Source: Sulfitobacter sediminilitoris | GTDB lineage: Bacteria > Pseudomonadota > Alphaproteobacteria > Rhodobacterales > Rhodobacteraceae | Assembly (NCBI RefSeq): GCF_010667575.1 | Contig: NZ_JAABNT010000003.1 | Location: 186,001-250,000 of the forward strand | Reading direction: 5' to 3' | DNA length: 64,000 nucleotides | Shown: piece by piece, positions 14,969 to 23,268 of the stretch | Numbering within the stretch: the stretch's first letter is position 1 | Layout of the letters: every line of letters begins with the position of its first letter | The notes under the pieces: model-generated | Told to the model about the DNA's origin: nothing | Seen by the model: only the letters and a program-made list of their open reading frames with translations | The model's database searches: none | Made by a program: the position numbers and the translations under genes

Positions 14969-17332
14969 ATGCCAAAAGATGGCGGAATTGGTGCCAGCAG
15001 CAAGCGGCGCGAAGACGTCCGGTTTTTGACCGGCAACGGAAATTACACGGATGACATAAACCTGCGCGGACAGGCCTATGTGCATTTTCTGCGTTCGGAC
15101 ATCGCGCATGGCACATTGAAGTCGGTGGACACATCGGCCGCCGAAGGCATGCCGGGTGTGGTGCAGATTTTCACCGGCAAGGACTTTGAGGCCGTGGGCG
15201 GGATGCCATGTGGCTGGCAGGTGACCGACAAGCACGGTCAACCCATGCAGGAACCGGGACATCCGGTGCTGGCACAGGGCAAGGTACGCCATGTGGGTGA
15301 GCCGATTGCTGCGGTTGTGGCCGAGACTTACGAGCAGGCCCGCGATGCGGCAGAAGCCATCGTGCTCGACATCGACGAACTGCCCGCAGTCGTCGACATG
15401 AAAGAAGCCGTTAAGGACGGCGCGCCCAAGGTCCACGACGATCTGACGTCAAACCTTTGTTATGACTGGGGTTTTGTCGAGGAAAACAAAGGCGCCGTAG
15501 ACGAAGCCTTCAATAATGCAGCGCATGTCACCACGCTTGAGCTGACCAACAATCGTCTGATCGCAAACCCGATGGAACCGCGCGTGGCGGTGGGCGACTA
15601 TTCCCGTTCGGGCGGGGAGCATACGCTTTATACCACCTCGCAGAACCCGCATGTGATCCGCCTGTTGATGGGCGCCTTCGTGCTGGGCATTCCAGAGCAC
15701 AAGCTGCGGGTCGTGGCCCCTGACGTGGGCGGCGGTTTCGGCACCAAGATCTTCCACTATCAGGAAGAAGCGTTCTGTACCTTTGCGGCCAAGGCCTGCA
15801 ATCGTCCGGTCAAGTGGACATCCACCCGGTCCGAAGCTTTCATGTCGGATGCCCATGGCCGCGATCACGTGACCAAGATCGAGCTGGCGTTGGATGCGGA
15901 CAACAACTTTACCGCGCTGCGCACGGATACCTACGCGAACATGGGTGCGTATCTGTCGACATTCGCACCTTCCGTGCCGACCTGGCTGCACGGCACGTTG
16001 ATGGCGGGTAACTACAAAACGCCCCTGATCTACGTGAACGTGAAGGCGGTCTTTACCAACACGGTGCCAGTGGATGCCTATCGCGGGGCTGGTCGCCCTG
16101 AGGCGACATACCAACTTGAGCGTCTGGTGGACAAAGCAGCGCACGAGCTTGGCGTCGATCCGATTGCCCTGCGCCGTCAGAACTTCATCACTGAATTCCC
16201 CTACGCCACGCCTGTGGCGGTGGAATACGATACCGGTGACTACGTCGCGACGATGGACAAGCTTGAAGAGATGGCGGACATCGCTGGTTTTGCGGCGCGC
16301 CGCAAAGAGAGCGAGGCCAAGGGCAAACTGCGCGGCTTTGGCGTGAACTGCTACATTGAGGCCTGTGGCATCGCGCCATCGAACCTTGTGGGGCAGCTGG
16401 GCGCACGCGCTGGTCTGTATGAATCTGCAACGGTTCGAGTGAACGCAACTGGCGGTCTGGTTGTCATGACCGGCTCTCACAGTCACGGACAGGGGCACGA
16501 GACGTCCTTTGCGCAGGTTGTGGCCGAGATGATCGGCATCGACGAGAACATGATCGAGATCGTTCACGGCGATACGGCCAGAACGCCGATGGGCATGGGC
16601 ACCTATGGCTCCCGCTCCATTGCGGTGGGCGGATCGGCCATGGTGCGCGCGACCGAAAAGATCATCGCCAAGGCCAAGAAGATCGCCTCGCACCTGCTCG
16701 AAGCCTCCGAAGGCGATATCGAGTTGAAGGACGGTGCGTTCAGCGTTGCAGGGACTGACAAGTCCGTGGCTTGGGGCGACGTGACCTTGGCCGCCTATGT
16801 GCCGCACAACTATCCGCTTGAGGATATTGAGCCGGGTCTGGAAGAAACCGCGTTCTATGATCCGTCGAACTTCACCTATCCATCGGGGGCATACGCTTGC
16901 GAAGTCGAGCTGGACCCCGAAACAGGTCAGGTGACGATTGAGCGCTTCTCGGCTGCAGATGACTTTGGCAACATCATCAATCCGATGATCGTAACCGGTC
17001 AGGTTCATGGTGGTCTGGCGCAGGGCATCGGGCAGGCATTGCTTGAGAACTGTGTCTATGACAGCGACGGTCAGCTGCTCAGCGCGTCCTACATGGACTA
17101 CGCCATGCCACGGGCTGCGGACCTGCCGTTCTATGACGTCGACCATTCCTGCCAGACACCTTGCACGCACAACCCATTGGGCGTGAAAGGCTGCGGCGAG
17201 GCGGGGGCCATTGGCTCACCCCCGGCGGTGGTCAACGCGGTGATCGACGCAATGCGGTCAGGCGGCAAGGACGTGGCGCATATCGACATGCCCGTGTCCC
17301 CGGCGCGTGTCTGGGCCGCGATGAACGGTTGA
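14969..17332 (+). CDS. coxL: Form II CO-dehydrogenase-like molybdenum subunit
   Basis: 787-residue molybdopterin cytosine dinucleotide subunit. The active-site loop is AYRGAGR at residues 370-376, the form II signature; genuine high-activity CO dehydrogenases (form I) have AYxCSFR. The substrate-binding N-terminal domain (KRREDVRFLTGNGNYTDD) and Moco motifs (GGGFGTK; SHSHGQGHET; GVKGCGEAGAIGSP with the catalytic Glu) are all present. The enzyme is therefore an aerobic Mo hydroxylase of unknown substrate; CO oxidation should not be assumed. RBS GGGAGGAAATAAC. Confidence 0.92.
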   Translation: MPKDGGIGASSKRREDVRFLTGNGNYTDDINLRGQAYVHFLRSDIAHGTLKSVDTSAAEGMPGVVQIFTGKDFEAVGGMPCGWQVTDKHGQPMQEPGHPVLAQGKVRHVGEPIAAVVAETYEQARDAAEAIVLDIDELPAVVDMKEAVKDGAPKVHDDLTSNLCYDWGFVEENKGAVDEAFNNAAHVTTLELTNNRLIANPMEPRVAVGDYSRSGGEHTLYTTSQNPHVIRLLMGAFVLGIPEHKLRVVAPDVGGGFGTKIFHYQEEAFCTFAAKACNRPVKWTSTRSEAFMSDAHGRDHVTKIELALDADNNFTALRTDTYANMGAYLSTFAPSVPTWLHGTLMAGNYKTPLIYVNVKAVFTNTVPVDAYRGAGRPEATYQLERLVDKAAHELGVDPIALRRQNFITEFPYATPVAVEYDTGDYVATMDKLEEMADIAGFAARRKESEAKGKLRGFGVNCYIEACGIAPSNLVGQLGARAGLYESATVRVNATGGLVVMTGSHSHGQGHETSFAQVVAEMIGIDENMIEIVHGDTARTPMGMGTYGSRSIAVGGSAMVRATEKIIAKAKKIASHLLEASEGDIELKDGAFSVAGTDKSVAWGDVTLAAYVPHNYPLEDIEPGLEETAFYDPSNFTYPSGAYACEVELDPETGQVTIERFSAADDFGNIINPMIVTGQVHGGLAQGIGQALLENCVYDSDGQLLSASYMDYAMPRAADLPFYDVDHSCQTPCTHNPLGVKGCGEAGAIGSPPAVVNAVIDAMRSGGKDVAHIDMPVSPARVWAAMNG

Positions 17333-17342
17333 TGTGAAACAG

Positions 17343-17375
17343 GGCTCCGGGTGCTTCCCGGAGCCGAGGATTTTT
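17343..17375 (+). terminator. Terminator-like hairpin between coxL and coxM
   Basis: GGCTCCGGG (17343-17351), five-base loop, CCCGGAGCC (17357-17365), then GAGGA and TTTTT (17371-17375). The nine-base-pair stem is perfect. The T-run starts five bases after the stem, so termination may be partial. It could set the ratio of CoxM to CoxL. Confidence 0.55.
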
Positions 17376-17434
17376 GAAAGGGTGACGGACAGGCGGGAGG
17401 GTATCCCCGGTCCGGGTCTCTGAAAGGAAAGACG

Positions 17435-18226
17435 ATGTATAATTTCGATGTGGAACGACCCAGCACGATTCAGGATGCGGTCAAGGCCATGGGGCGGGAA
17501 GAAGCGCAACCCATGAGCGGTGGTCAGACCCTGATCCCGACGCTGAAAGCCCGGCTGGCGGCGCCTTCGGTTCTGGTGTCGCTCACCGGGATCGACGAGA
17601 TGAAGGGCGTATGCCTTGATGACGAGGGCCGCGTGTGCATTGGCGGTGCAACCACGCACGCCACAGTGGCGCGCGAGGCAGAGGCCCATTATCCGGCGCT
17701 GGCATCTCTGGCCGCTCGGATTGGTGACCCTGCGGTGCGCAACCGTGGCACCATTGGCGGATCGATTGCCAACAATGACCCTTCTGCATGCTACCCTGCT
17801 GGTGCGCTTGGCAGTGGTGCCACAATCGTGACCAACAATCGCGAAATCGCGGCGGACGACTACTTCCAGGGCATGTTCGAGACAGCTTTGGAGGAGGGCG
17901 AGATCGTCACCGAAGTGAAGTTCCCAGTGCCCACAGCGGCGCATTACGAAAAGATCTTGCAGCCCGCATCCCGCTTCCCGCTGGTCGCGGCCTTTGTCGC
18001 AAAGTTCTCTGACGGTGTACGCGTGGCAATCACGGGGGCGTCAAACGATGGCGTATTCCGCTGGGCTGAAGCGGAGCAGGCGCTTTCGTCGAACTTCTCT
18101 CCCGATGCGGTGGCGGGTCTCAGCCTTGATGGTTCCAATATGATCAGCGATCTGCATGGGACCGGTGCCTATCGCGCACATCTGTGCGGTGTGATGACCA
18201 AACGAGCGGTCGCTGCGATCGGCTAA
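17435..18226 (+). CDS. coxM: CO-dehydrogenase-like medium (FAD) subunit
   Basis: 263-residue flavoprotein subunit of the CoxM/XdhB type. FAD-binding elements SGGQTLIP (28-35) and TIGGSIANND (106-115) match the AGGxSL and TIGG motifs of the family. The C-terminal CO_deh_flav_C domain covers about 165-260. It accepts electrons from CoxS and passes them to the respiratory chain. GAAAGGAAAGACG precedes the ATG. It lies about 100 bases after coxL, with a hairpin in the gap, and is followed by a clear terminator. Confidence 0.93.
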   Translation: MYNFDVERPSTIQDAVKAMGREEAQPMSGGQTLIPTLKARLAAPSVLVSLTGIDEMKGVCLDDEGRVCIGGATTHATVAREAEAHYPALASLAARIGDPAVRNRGTIGGSIANNDPSACYPAGALGSGATIVTNNREIAADDYFQGMFETALEEGEIVTEVKFPVPTAAHYEKILQPASRFPLVAAFVAKFSDGVRVAITGASNDGVFRWAEAEQALSSNFSPDAVAGLSLDGSNMISDLHGTGAYRAHLCGVMTKRAVAAIG

Positions 18227-18254
18227 CGCGCCCTAAAGATATCTGATGACAAGG

Positions 18255-18284
18255 CCGCGCTCCTGAAAAGGGGCGCGGTTTTTT
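18255..18284 (+). terminator. Intrinsic terminator after coxM
   Basis: CCGCGCTCC pairs with GGGGCGCGG (one G-T pair) around a short A-rich loop, followed directly by TTTTTT. It is a canonical Rho-independent terminator closing the cox operon. Confidence 0.85.
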
Positions 18285-18314
18285 GCTCTTGATATTGAAT
18301 AACGGAACGGGTCT

Positions 18315-18361
18315 GACACAGATCAGTTGTGTCTATGACGCTGTCCGGGCGATTGCCGGAC
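18315..18361 (+). repeat. Two short inverted repeats upstream of the OmpA-family gene
   Basis: GACACA-N7-TGTGTC (18315-18333) and GTCCGG-N7-CCGGAC (18343-18361), each with perfect six-base arms and the same seven-base spacer. They lie 20-65 bases before the start codon and could be operator sites or leader hairpins. Confidence 0.4.
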
Positions 18362-18381
18362 GTCATTCAAGGAACAACACG

Positions 18382-20037
18382 ATGAATAGGCTGATCAAGT
18401 CAACGACCGCGCTAAGCATGAGCCTCGCGTTGGCGATGCCCACACACGTGACCGCGCAGGCCGATTTTCCAGACTGTCAACTGGACGGCAGCCAATTGCT
18501 TTTTCCCTGCGTGGTAGAGCGCGAGGTTTTCCGGCAGCCGGAGGAATTGGCAACTCTGATCGAAAACAGGGGCGTGACCTCCGAAGATACGCAGACGACG
18601 ACAACTGAACAGGACGGTGAGCGCATTATCGCACCTTCTGCGCAAGAAGAAACCGAGGCCGCAAGGATTGCTGCGGAACAGGCACAGGCCGAAGAAGCTG
18701 CGCGCAGTGCAGCGGAGCAGGCACAGGCAGAGGAAGCAGCCCGGATCGACGCTGAACAGGCTGCAGCCGAAGAGGCCGCACGTATCGAGGCTGAACAAGC
18801 AGCCGCACAAGACGCTGAACGTGCTGCCGCTGAACAGGTCGAGCGTGATCGAATAGCGGCCGAACAGGCTGCCGCTGATGAAGCGGCGCGTGTGGCTGCG
18901 GCCCAAGCGCAGGCTCAGGCAGATGCGGGAGCCGCAGCGCAACTTGAAGCGGACCGCGCTGCGCTGGAAGAAGAACGCCGTGCCGCCCGCGAAGAAGAGC
19001 TGGCCGCTGCGGCGGCTGCGGCGGCTGCTGCCGAAGCAGGCAATGCAGAGGCTGCGGTCGTCACAGAAGAAGTCACAGAAGATCAGGTGCGCGCCTCGGA
19101 TGAAGAGTTCGAGACAGGTGTGACAGGCCAGCAGGCGGCAAACTCCGGCGATGACGATGGATTGAGCAAGTTCGAAAAAGCCTTGTTGCTGGGTTTGGGT
19201 GCCGTAGTTGTCGGATCTATTCTCAAGAACGGCGACAAAGTTGTAAGCCGATCAGGTGACAGGGTTGTCGTAGAGGACCCCAACGGTGATCTGCGCGTGC
19301 TGAAGGATGACGATGCGCTGATCCGCCGACCAGGCGACGAAGTGCGCACTGAGACCTTTGATGATGGGTCTTCGCGCAATATCGTGACCAAGCCAGATGG
19401 ATCCCGCATCGTCACCATTCGTGGCCGTGACGGCACAGTCTTGCGCCGTGTCAGCATTGATGCGCAGGGCAACGAATACGTCCTCTTTGACGATTTGCAG
19501 CAGGAAGAGCAGGTCGTCGTCAACGAACTGCCGCAGGTGCAACAGAATACGACACGCGTCAGCACCACGGATGAGGACGCCCTGCGCGCCGCCCTGCAGG
19601 CGGAGCTGAATGCGCAGCAGCAGGGGCGGTTCTCTTTGCGTCAGGTGCGCGAGATCAAACAAGTGCGAGCGCTTGCGCCCGAACTGGAACTTGATGCGGT
19701 GCGGTTTGCGACCGGATCGGCAGCGATCCAGCCTGAACAGGCACGCAGTCTTGCAAATATCGGTCGCACGCTGAGCGAGTTGATCGCACGTGATCCACGA
19801 ACTGTGATCCTTGTCGAAGGCCACACGGATGCTGTTGGGGATGCGACCTATAACCTTGCGTTGTCAGATCGCCGGGCAGAGACGGTCGCGCTCGCATTGA
19901 CCGAATATTTTGACGTGCCACCGGAAAACATGATCACGCAAGGATACGGCGAGGCAGCGCTTAAAGTACCGACACTGGAGGCCGAACCTGCCAATCGTCG
20001 TGCAGTGGTGCGTAACATCACATCGTTGCTGCGCTAA
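18382..20037 (+). CDS. OmpA-family outer membrane/peptidoglycan-linking protein with Ala/Glu-rich coiled coil
   Basis: 551 residues. An N-terminal signal peptide (about 1-25, ending THVTA) is followed by a long low-complexity helix (about 90-235) built from degenerate EEAARIAAEQAQA units. Next come a short hydrophobic Gly-rich segment (ALLLGLGAVVVGSIL) and a beta-rich middle region. A C-terminal OmpA domain (about 430-550) has the peptidoglycan-binding signature VEGHTDAVGD, LALSDRRAE and an NRRAVVR close. It probably spans the periplasm and tethers the envelope to peptidoglycan. Start ATG 18382 follows AAGGAACAACACG and opens the signal peptide. Confidence 0.85.
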   Translation: MNRLIKSTTALSMSLALAMPTHVTAQADFPDCQLDGSQLLFPCVVEREVFRQPEELATLIENRGVTSEDTQTTTTEQDGERIIAPSAQEETEAARIAAEQAQAEEAARSAAEQAQAEEAARIDAEQAAAEEAARIEAEQAAAQDAERAAAEQVERDRIAAEQAAADEAARVAAAQAQAQADAGAAAQLEADRAALEEERRAAREEELAAAAAAAAAAEAGNAEAAVVTEEVTEDQVRASDEEFETGVTGQQAANSGDDDGLSKFEKALLLGLGAVVVGSILKNGDKVVSRSGDRVVVEDPNGDLRVLKDDDALIRRPGDEVRTETFDDGSSRNIVTKPDGSRIVTIRGRDGTVLRRVSIDAQGNEYVLFDDLQQEEQVVVNELPQVQQNTTRVSTTDEDALRAALQAELNAQQQGRFSLRQVREIKQVRALAPELELDAVRFATGSAAIQPEQARSLANIGRTLSELIARDPRTVILVEGHTDAVGDATYNLALSDRRAETVALALTEYFDVPPENMITQGYGEAALKVPTLEAEPANRRAVVRNITSLLR

Positions 20038-20055
20038 GCAACACATGACAAACAG

Positions 20056-20082
20056 AAAGCCCCCGCAACTGCGGGGGCTTTT
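20056..20082. terminator. Bidirectional terminator between the OmpA-family gene and infC
   Basis: AAAGCCCCCGC (20056-20066) pairs with GCGGGGGCTTT (20071-20081) around AACT. T-runs occur on both strands. It serves the OmpA-family gene on plus and infC on minus. Confidence 0.85.
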
Positions 20083-20109
20083 GCATATCTGATCCTAGTC
20101 GTCGGAACG

Positions 20110-20658
20110 TTACTTGTTTGGCAGTGGCCCGATCAGCATCACCATCTGACGACCTTCCATCTTTGGAAAGTTCTCGACCCGACCGTGTTCCTTGGTGTCC
20201 TCGGCCACACGCTCAAGCAGTTCACGGCCCAAATTCTGGTGCGCCATCTCGCGGCCACGGAAGCGCAGGGTGATCTTTACCTTGTCGCCATTTTCCAAGA
20301 ACTTGAAAACATTGCGCATCTTGACGTCATAGTCGTTCGTATCCGTATTTGGACGGAACTTGACCTCTTTGATCTCAATGATCTTTTGCTTCTTGCGGGC
20401 TTCGGCTTCGCGCTTTTGCGTCTCGTATTTGAACTTGCCGAAATCCATGATCTTGCAGACGGGTGGATTGGCATTTGGCGAAATCTCAACCAGATCAAGA
20501 CCCGCTTCCTCGGCCATGTCCATGGCACGGGCAGGGGTGACTACGCCGACGTTTTCGCCGTCGGCACCAATCAGGCGGATTTCAGGGGAGCGGATGTTGT
20601 CATTGACGCGCGGGCCGGTGTCTCTTTGGGGCGGCGCGTTATGGGGTCTGCGAGCGAT
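20110..20658 (-). CDS. infC: Translation initiation factor IF-3 (likely AUC start)
   Basis: About 182 residues with the two IF-3 domains. The N-domain carries [14 protein letters not shown] and [22 protein letters not shown]; a lysine-rich linker follows ([22 protein letters not shown]); the C-domain carries [12 protein letters not shown] and [15 protein letters not shown]-3 binds the 30S subunit and enforces start-codon fidelity. Start at ATC 20658 is preferred: AAAGGA lies eight bases upstream and the protein then begins at ARRPHNAP as in relatives. A GTG at 20682 has no ribosome binding site. A rare AUU/AUC/AUA-type start is the known autoregulatory feature of infC. Confidence 0.9.
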   Translation of the reverse strand: MARRPHNAPPQRDTGPRVNDNIRSPEIRLIGADGENVGVVTPARAMDMAEEAGLDLVEISPNANPPVCKIMDFGKFKYETQKREAEARKKQKIIEIKEVKFRPNTDTNDYDVKMRNVFKFLENGDKVKITLRFRGREMAHQNLGRELLERVAEDTKEHGRVENFPKMEGRQMVMLIGPLPNK

Positions 20659-20861
20659 GGTGGTCGTCCTTTGATTGTTCACACTATTCGAGTGCGTAAG
20701 GTACTCGCGGCAAGAACCTTCTTCAAGCCGCTAAATTCCGCCTAAGGGACGTCACTTTATTTATATTCCCCTTGAACCTTTGGGGGGGGCTGCGCATTTG
20801 ATCTATGAACGGAGCCCGCGTCACATGACTTGCGAGGCCCTTAAAAAATGGGGAAAGACGA

Positions 20862-21860
20862 ATGAAAAATCTGGTTTGGATCATCGTTGCGGCGATTATC
20901 GCGGTCGGCGGATACATGCTGTACTCCGGCAAGTCGCCGACAGAGATTGCAACAGACGCATCTGAAGCGGTGAATGCGCCTGAAGCGCTGGAGGCGGCCA
21001 GTGAGGCTGCGGGGGATGCGGTTCAAGCGGTTGAAGAAACTGTCAGCGAAGCTGTCGAGGCCGCACAGGAAGCGGCCAGCGATGCAGCAACTGCGGTGAC
21101 CGAGGCAGCCCAGGACGCAGGTGAAGCTGTGACCGAGGTCACCGAGGAAGTCGTGGATGCCGCCGCAGAGGCTGCGGCGGATGCAGGTGAGGCGGCTCAG
21201 AATGTCGTCGATACCGCGACGGAGACAGCCAATGATGCGGCAGAATCCGCAGCAGATGCCGCAAGCGATGCGGTTGCAGCCGTTTCAGAGACAGCGAGCG
21301 AGACAGCCGAGGCTGCTTCTGAAGCGGTCAGTGAAGCTACTGAAGCCGTGACGGGCACTGCGACCGAGGCTGTTGAGGCCTCCGAAGAAGCAGCCGCTGA
21401 GGCCGCAGAGACAGCAGAACAAGCAACTGAAGCCGTGACCGACACAGCAACCGACGCTGTTGATGCAACAGCCGAAGCGGCTGATGCGGCAACGGACACT
21501 GCGGCAGAGGCTGCTGCAGATACCGCAGAGGCGACTGAAACCGTGGTCGAAACCATTGCTGAGACAGCAACTGATGCAGCTGAAGCAGCGACCGATACTG
21601 CAGCGGAAGCAATAGATCAGACTGCCGATGCGACGGCAGAGGCCACCGAAGGTACGGTAGATGCTACGTCGCCCTCAATGATGGAAGAGCTTCTGACTGT
21701 TGACGGCTTCGATATGGATAAGGTCAGCGAGATGATCGAAAACTCAGACCTTGGTGCGATGCAGAAGACGACGCTCACACAGGCGCTGAAGGCTGCGCAG
21801 GACAATCCTGATGCGCTCAGGGAAATCCTGACGCGGTTGCGCGAAGCGTTGAACCTTTAA
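20862..21860 (+). CDS. Membrane-anchored Ala/Glu/Thr-rich LEA-like helical protein
   Basis: 332 residues. An N-terminal transmembrane helix (LVWIIVAAIIAVGGYMLY, residues 4-21) is followed by about 240 residues made almost only of Ala, Glu, Asp, Thr, Val and Ser. These run in degenerate repeats such as AAEAADAATDTAAEAAADT, much like LEA group 3 or apolipoprotein-type amphipathic helices. A distinct C-terminal 60-residue domain follows (MMEELLTVDGFDMDKVSEMIE... DNPDALREILTRLREAL). No family function is known. It could be a periplasmic or cytosolic spacer or a stress protectant. RBS GGGGAAAGACGA. Confidence 0.75.
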   Translation: MKNLVWIIVAAIIAVGGYMLYSGKSPTEIATDASEAVNAPEALEAASEAAGDAVQAVEETVSEAVEAAQEAASDAATAVTEAAQDAGEAVTEVTEEVVDAAAEAAADAGEAAQNVVDTATETANDAAESAADAASDAVAAVSETASETAEAASEAVSEATEAVTGTATEAVEASEEAAAEAAETAEQATEAVTDTATDAVDATAEAADAATDTAAEAAADTAEATETVVETIAETATDAAEAATDTAAEAIDQTADATAEATEGTVDATSPSMMEELLTVDGFDMDKVSEMIENSDLGAMQKTTLTQALKAAQDNPDALREILTRLREALNL

Positions 21861-21876
21861 TCGAGGGAATTGCCGC

Positions 21877-21913
21877 AAAAAGGCCGCGTAGGGTACTCCG
21901 GGCGCGGCCTTTT
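21877..21913 (+). terminator. Intrinsic terminator after the LEA-like gene
   Basis: AAAAAGGCCGCG pairs with CGCGGCCTTTT across a loop of about 14 bases; T-runs on both strands. It also serves fpr, which converges from the other side. Confidence 0.75.
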
Positions 21914-21932
21914 GGTGTTATTGAGGGCTGGA

Positions 21933-22781
21933 TCAGCCTACGAATGCCTTTTCAACAACGAAATGCTTGGGGTCAGAGTTCGCCCCTTCTTCAAGCCCGA
22001 AGTCTTCGAGGATGGCCATGATATCCTTGTTGAAACCAAGGCTGCCGCAAACCATGCCGCGGTCTGTCTGAGCCGAGATACCGTCGATGCCAAGGTCTTT
22101 GAATACGGTTCCATCTTGCAGCAACGTCGTGATCCGGCCCATCTTGGGGCTCTCTTCACGCGTGGTTGTGGGATAGTAACGGATTTTAGCCAGATGGTCC
22201 GCGCCGATCAGTTCCTGCATCATCTCGTCGGACTTCAGGTCTTCAATCAACTGTCGTCCATACTCCAACTCTGCCACGTCGCGGCATGTGTGGGTGATAA
22301 TGACTTCTTCGAACTTCTCGTATGTCTCCGGGTCCCGCAGAAGCGATGCGAAGGGCGCAAAGCCTGTACCAGTGGCGAAAAACCAGATGCGCTTGCCCGG
22401 CAGCAGCGCGTCATGGACAAGCGTGCCTACAGGCTTGGGACGCAGAATGATCTGATCGCCAGGCTGGATATGTTGCAGCTTTGAGGTCAGCGGGCCATCC
22501 TGTACCTTGATTGAATAGAACTCAAGCTCATCATCCCATGAGGGCGACGCGATGGAATACGCGCGAAGCAATGGTTTTTGCTTGCCCGTCTTGGGGTCGG
22601 GATCGCCCATAAGACCGATCATCACGAATTCACCTGAGCGGAAACGCAGCGTAGCTGGCCGGGTTACCCGGAAAGAGAATAGCCTGTCTGTCCAATGTTT
22701 CACCGAAGTGACGGTTTGTGCGTCTGGAAGGGTCGGGACGGGCTTGGCGGCGGCTTCGTTCACGGGAGTCTGCTTTGTCAT
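21933..22781 (-). CDS. fpr: Ferredoxin-NADP reductase
   Basis: 282-residue FAD enzyme of the bacterial FPR type. The FAD site is RAYSIASPSWDDELEFYSIK (RxYS plus the isoalloxazine-binding loop). The NADP site is GTGFAPFASLLRDP, with VCGSLGFNKD near the C-terminus. It moves electrons between NADPH and ferredoxin or flavodoxin. Lying at the end of the cys operon, it probably feeds reduced ferredoxin to the sulfite reductase; it could also serve oxidative stress defence. The real start is ATG 22781 (MTKQTPVNE), although the frame is open upstream. A short hairpin and T-run lie just before it. Confidence 0.92.
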   Translation of the reverse strand: MTKQTPVNEAAAKPVPTLPDAQTVTSVKHWTDRLFSFRVTRPATLRFRSGEFVMIGLMGDPDPKTGKQKPLLRAYSIASPSWDDELEFYSIKVQDGPLTSKLQHIQPGDQIILRPKPVGTLVHDALLPGKRIWFFATGTGFAPFASLLRDPETYEKFEEVIITHTCRDVAELEYGRQLIEDLKSDEMMQELIGADHLAKIRYYPTTTREESPKMGRITTLLQDGTVFKDLGIDGISAQTDRGMVCGSLGFNKDIMAILEDFGLEEGANSDPKHFVVEKAFVG

Positions 22782-22785
22782 AGTA

Positions 22786-22811
22786 AAAAGATGCGCAAGG
22801 TTGGCCCTTGC
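22786..22811 (-). terminator. Small terminator/attenuator hairpin in front of fpr
   Basis: On the minus strand GCAAGG (22806-22811) pairs with CCTTGC (22795-22800) around five bases, followed by GCATC and TTTTT (22786-22790). The T-run ends just before the fpr start. With only six to seven base pairs, it would at most reduce read-through from the cys genes. Confidence 0.4.
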
Positions 22812-22854
22812 ACCCTCACTGTTAGGGGATGGGAGAGTTCGGCGCAATCGGCGG

Positions 22855-23268
22855 TTACGCCGCAGGCTGTCCGCGCAATATCGACTGATAATCATGCGAC
22901 TGCCAGTCAGCCCGGTACAGCCATTGGTCTTGGGGCTGGCGGGCGGCAATCTCGTCAGGCACTTCGACCTCGTCAAAGCCTGCGCGGCGTGCCATGGCGT
23001 ATTGATCGGCAATCAGGTGCCCATGTGCACGCAAACGCCCCGAATACCCCCGCAGCCGTAAGGCGCGTGCGATGGTAAAGCCGCGTCCATCAGCAGCAGA
23101 GGGAAAGTCAATCCTGATCATTTCCAGCGTTTCACTCAGTTCCACATCGCCGGGTTGTGTGTCTGGGGACAGGTCGAGAGCGCGGCAGTCATTGGCCGCT
23201 CCGGCGGCGCAATAACCGTGGGTCCAGTCGTCGCTCACATAGCCGGTATCGTTGATCAGTTGTGTCAT
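22855..23268 (-). CDS. DUF934 protein of the sulfate assimilation operon
   Basis: 137 residues from ATG 23268, which has AAGGAGCAAGCAC in front. The start overlaps the cysH stop by four bases. The DUF934 family is recognised by the pattern IRIDFPSAADGRGFTIARALR, then GYSGRLRAHGHLIADQY and a C-terminal RADWQSHDYQSIL. It is almost always next to cysI/cysH. The function is unknown. Coupled translation with cysH supports a role in sulfite or APS reduction. Confidence 0.88.
   Translation of the reverse strand: MTQLINDTGYVSDDWTHGYCAAGAANDCRALDLSPDTQPGDVELSETLEMIRIDFPSAADGRGFTIARALRLRGYSGRLRAHGHLIADQYAMARRAGFDEVEVPDEIAARQPQDQWLYRADWQSHDYQSILRGQPAA

Noticed and set aside
15449..17170. 573-residue open frame antisense to coxL
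   Set aside because: Shadow of a complete CoxL with all family motifs; no recognisable domain in the antisense product.
20960..21640. Possible DNA-level tandem repeat or satellite
   Set aside because: The protein is repetitive but codons vary freely, so there is no exact nucleotide repeat; the pattern is at the protein level.
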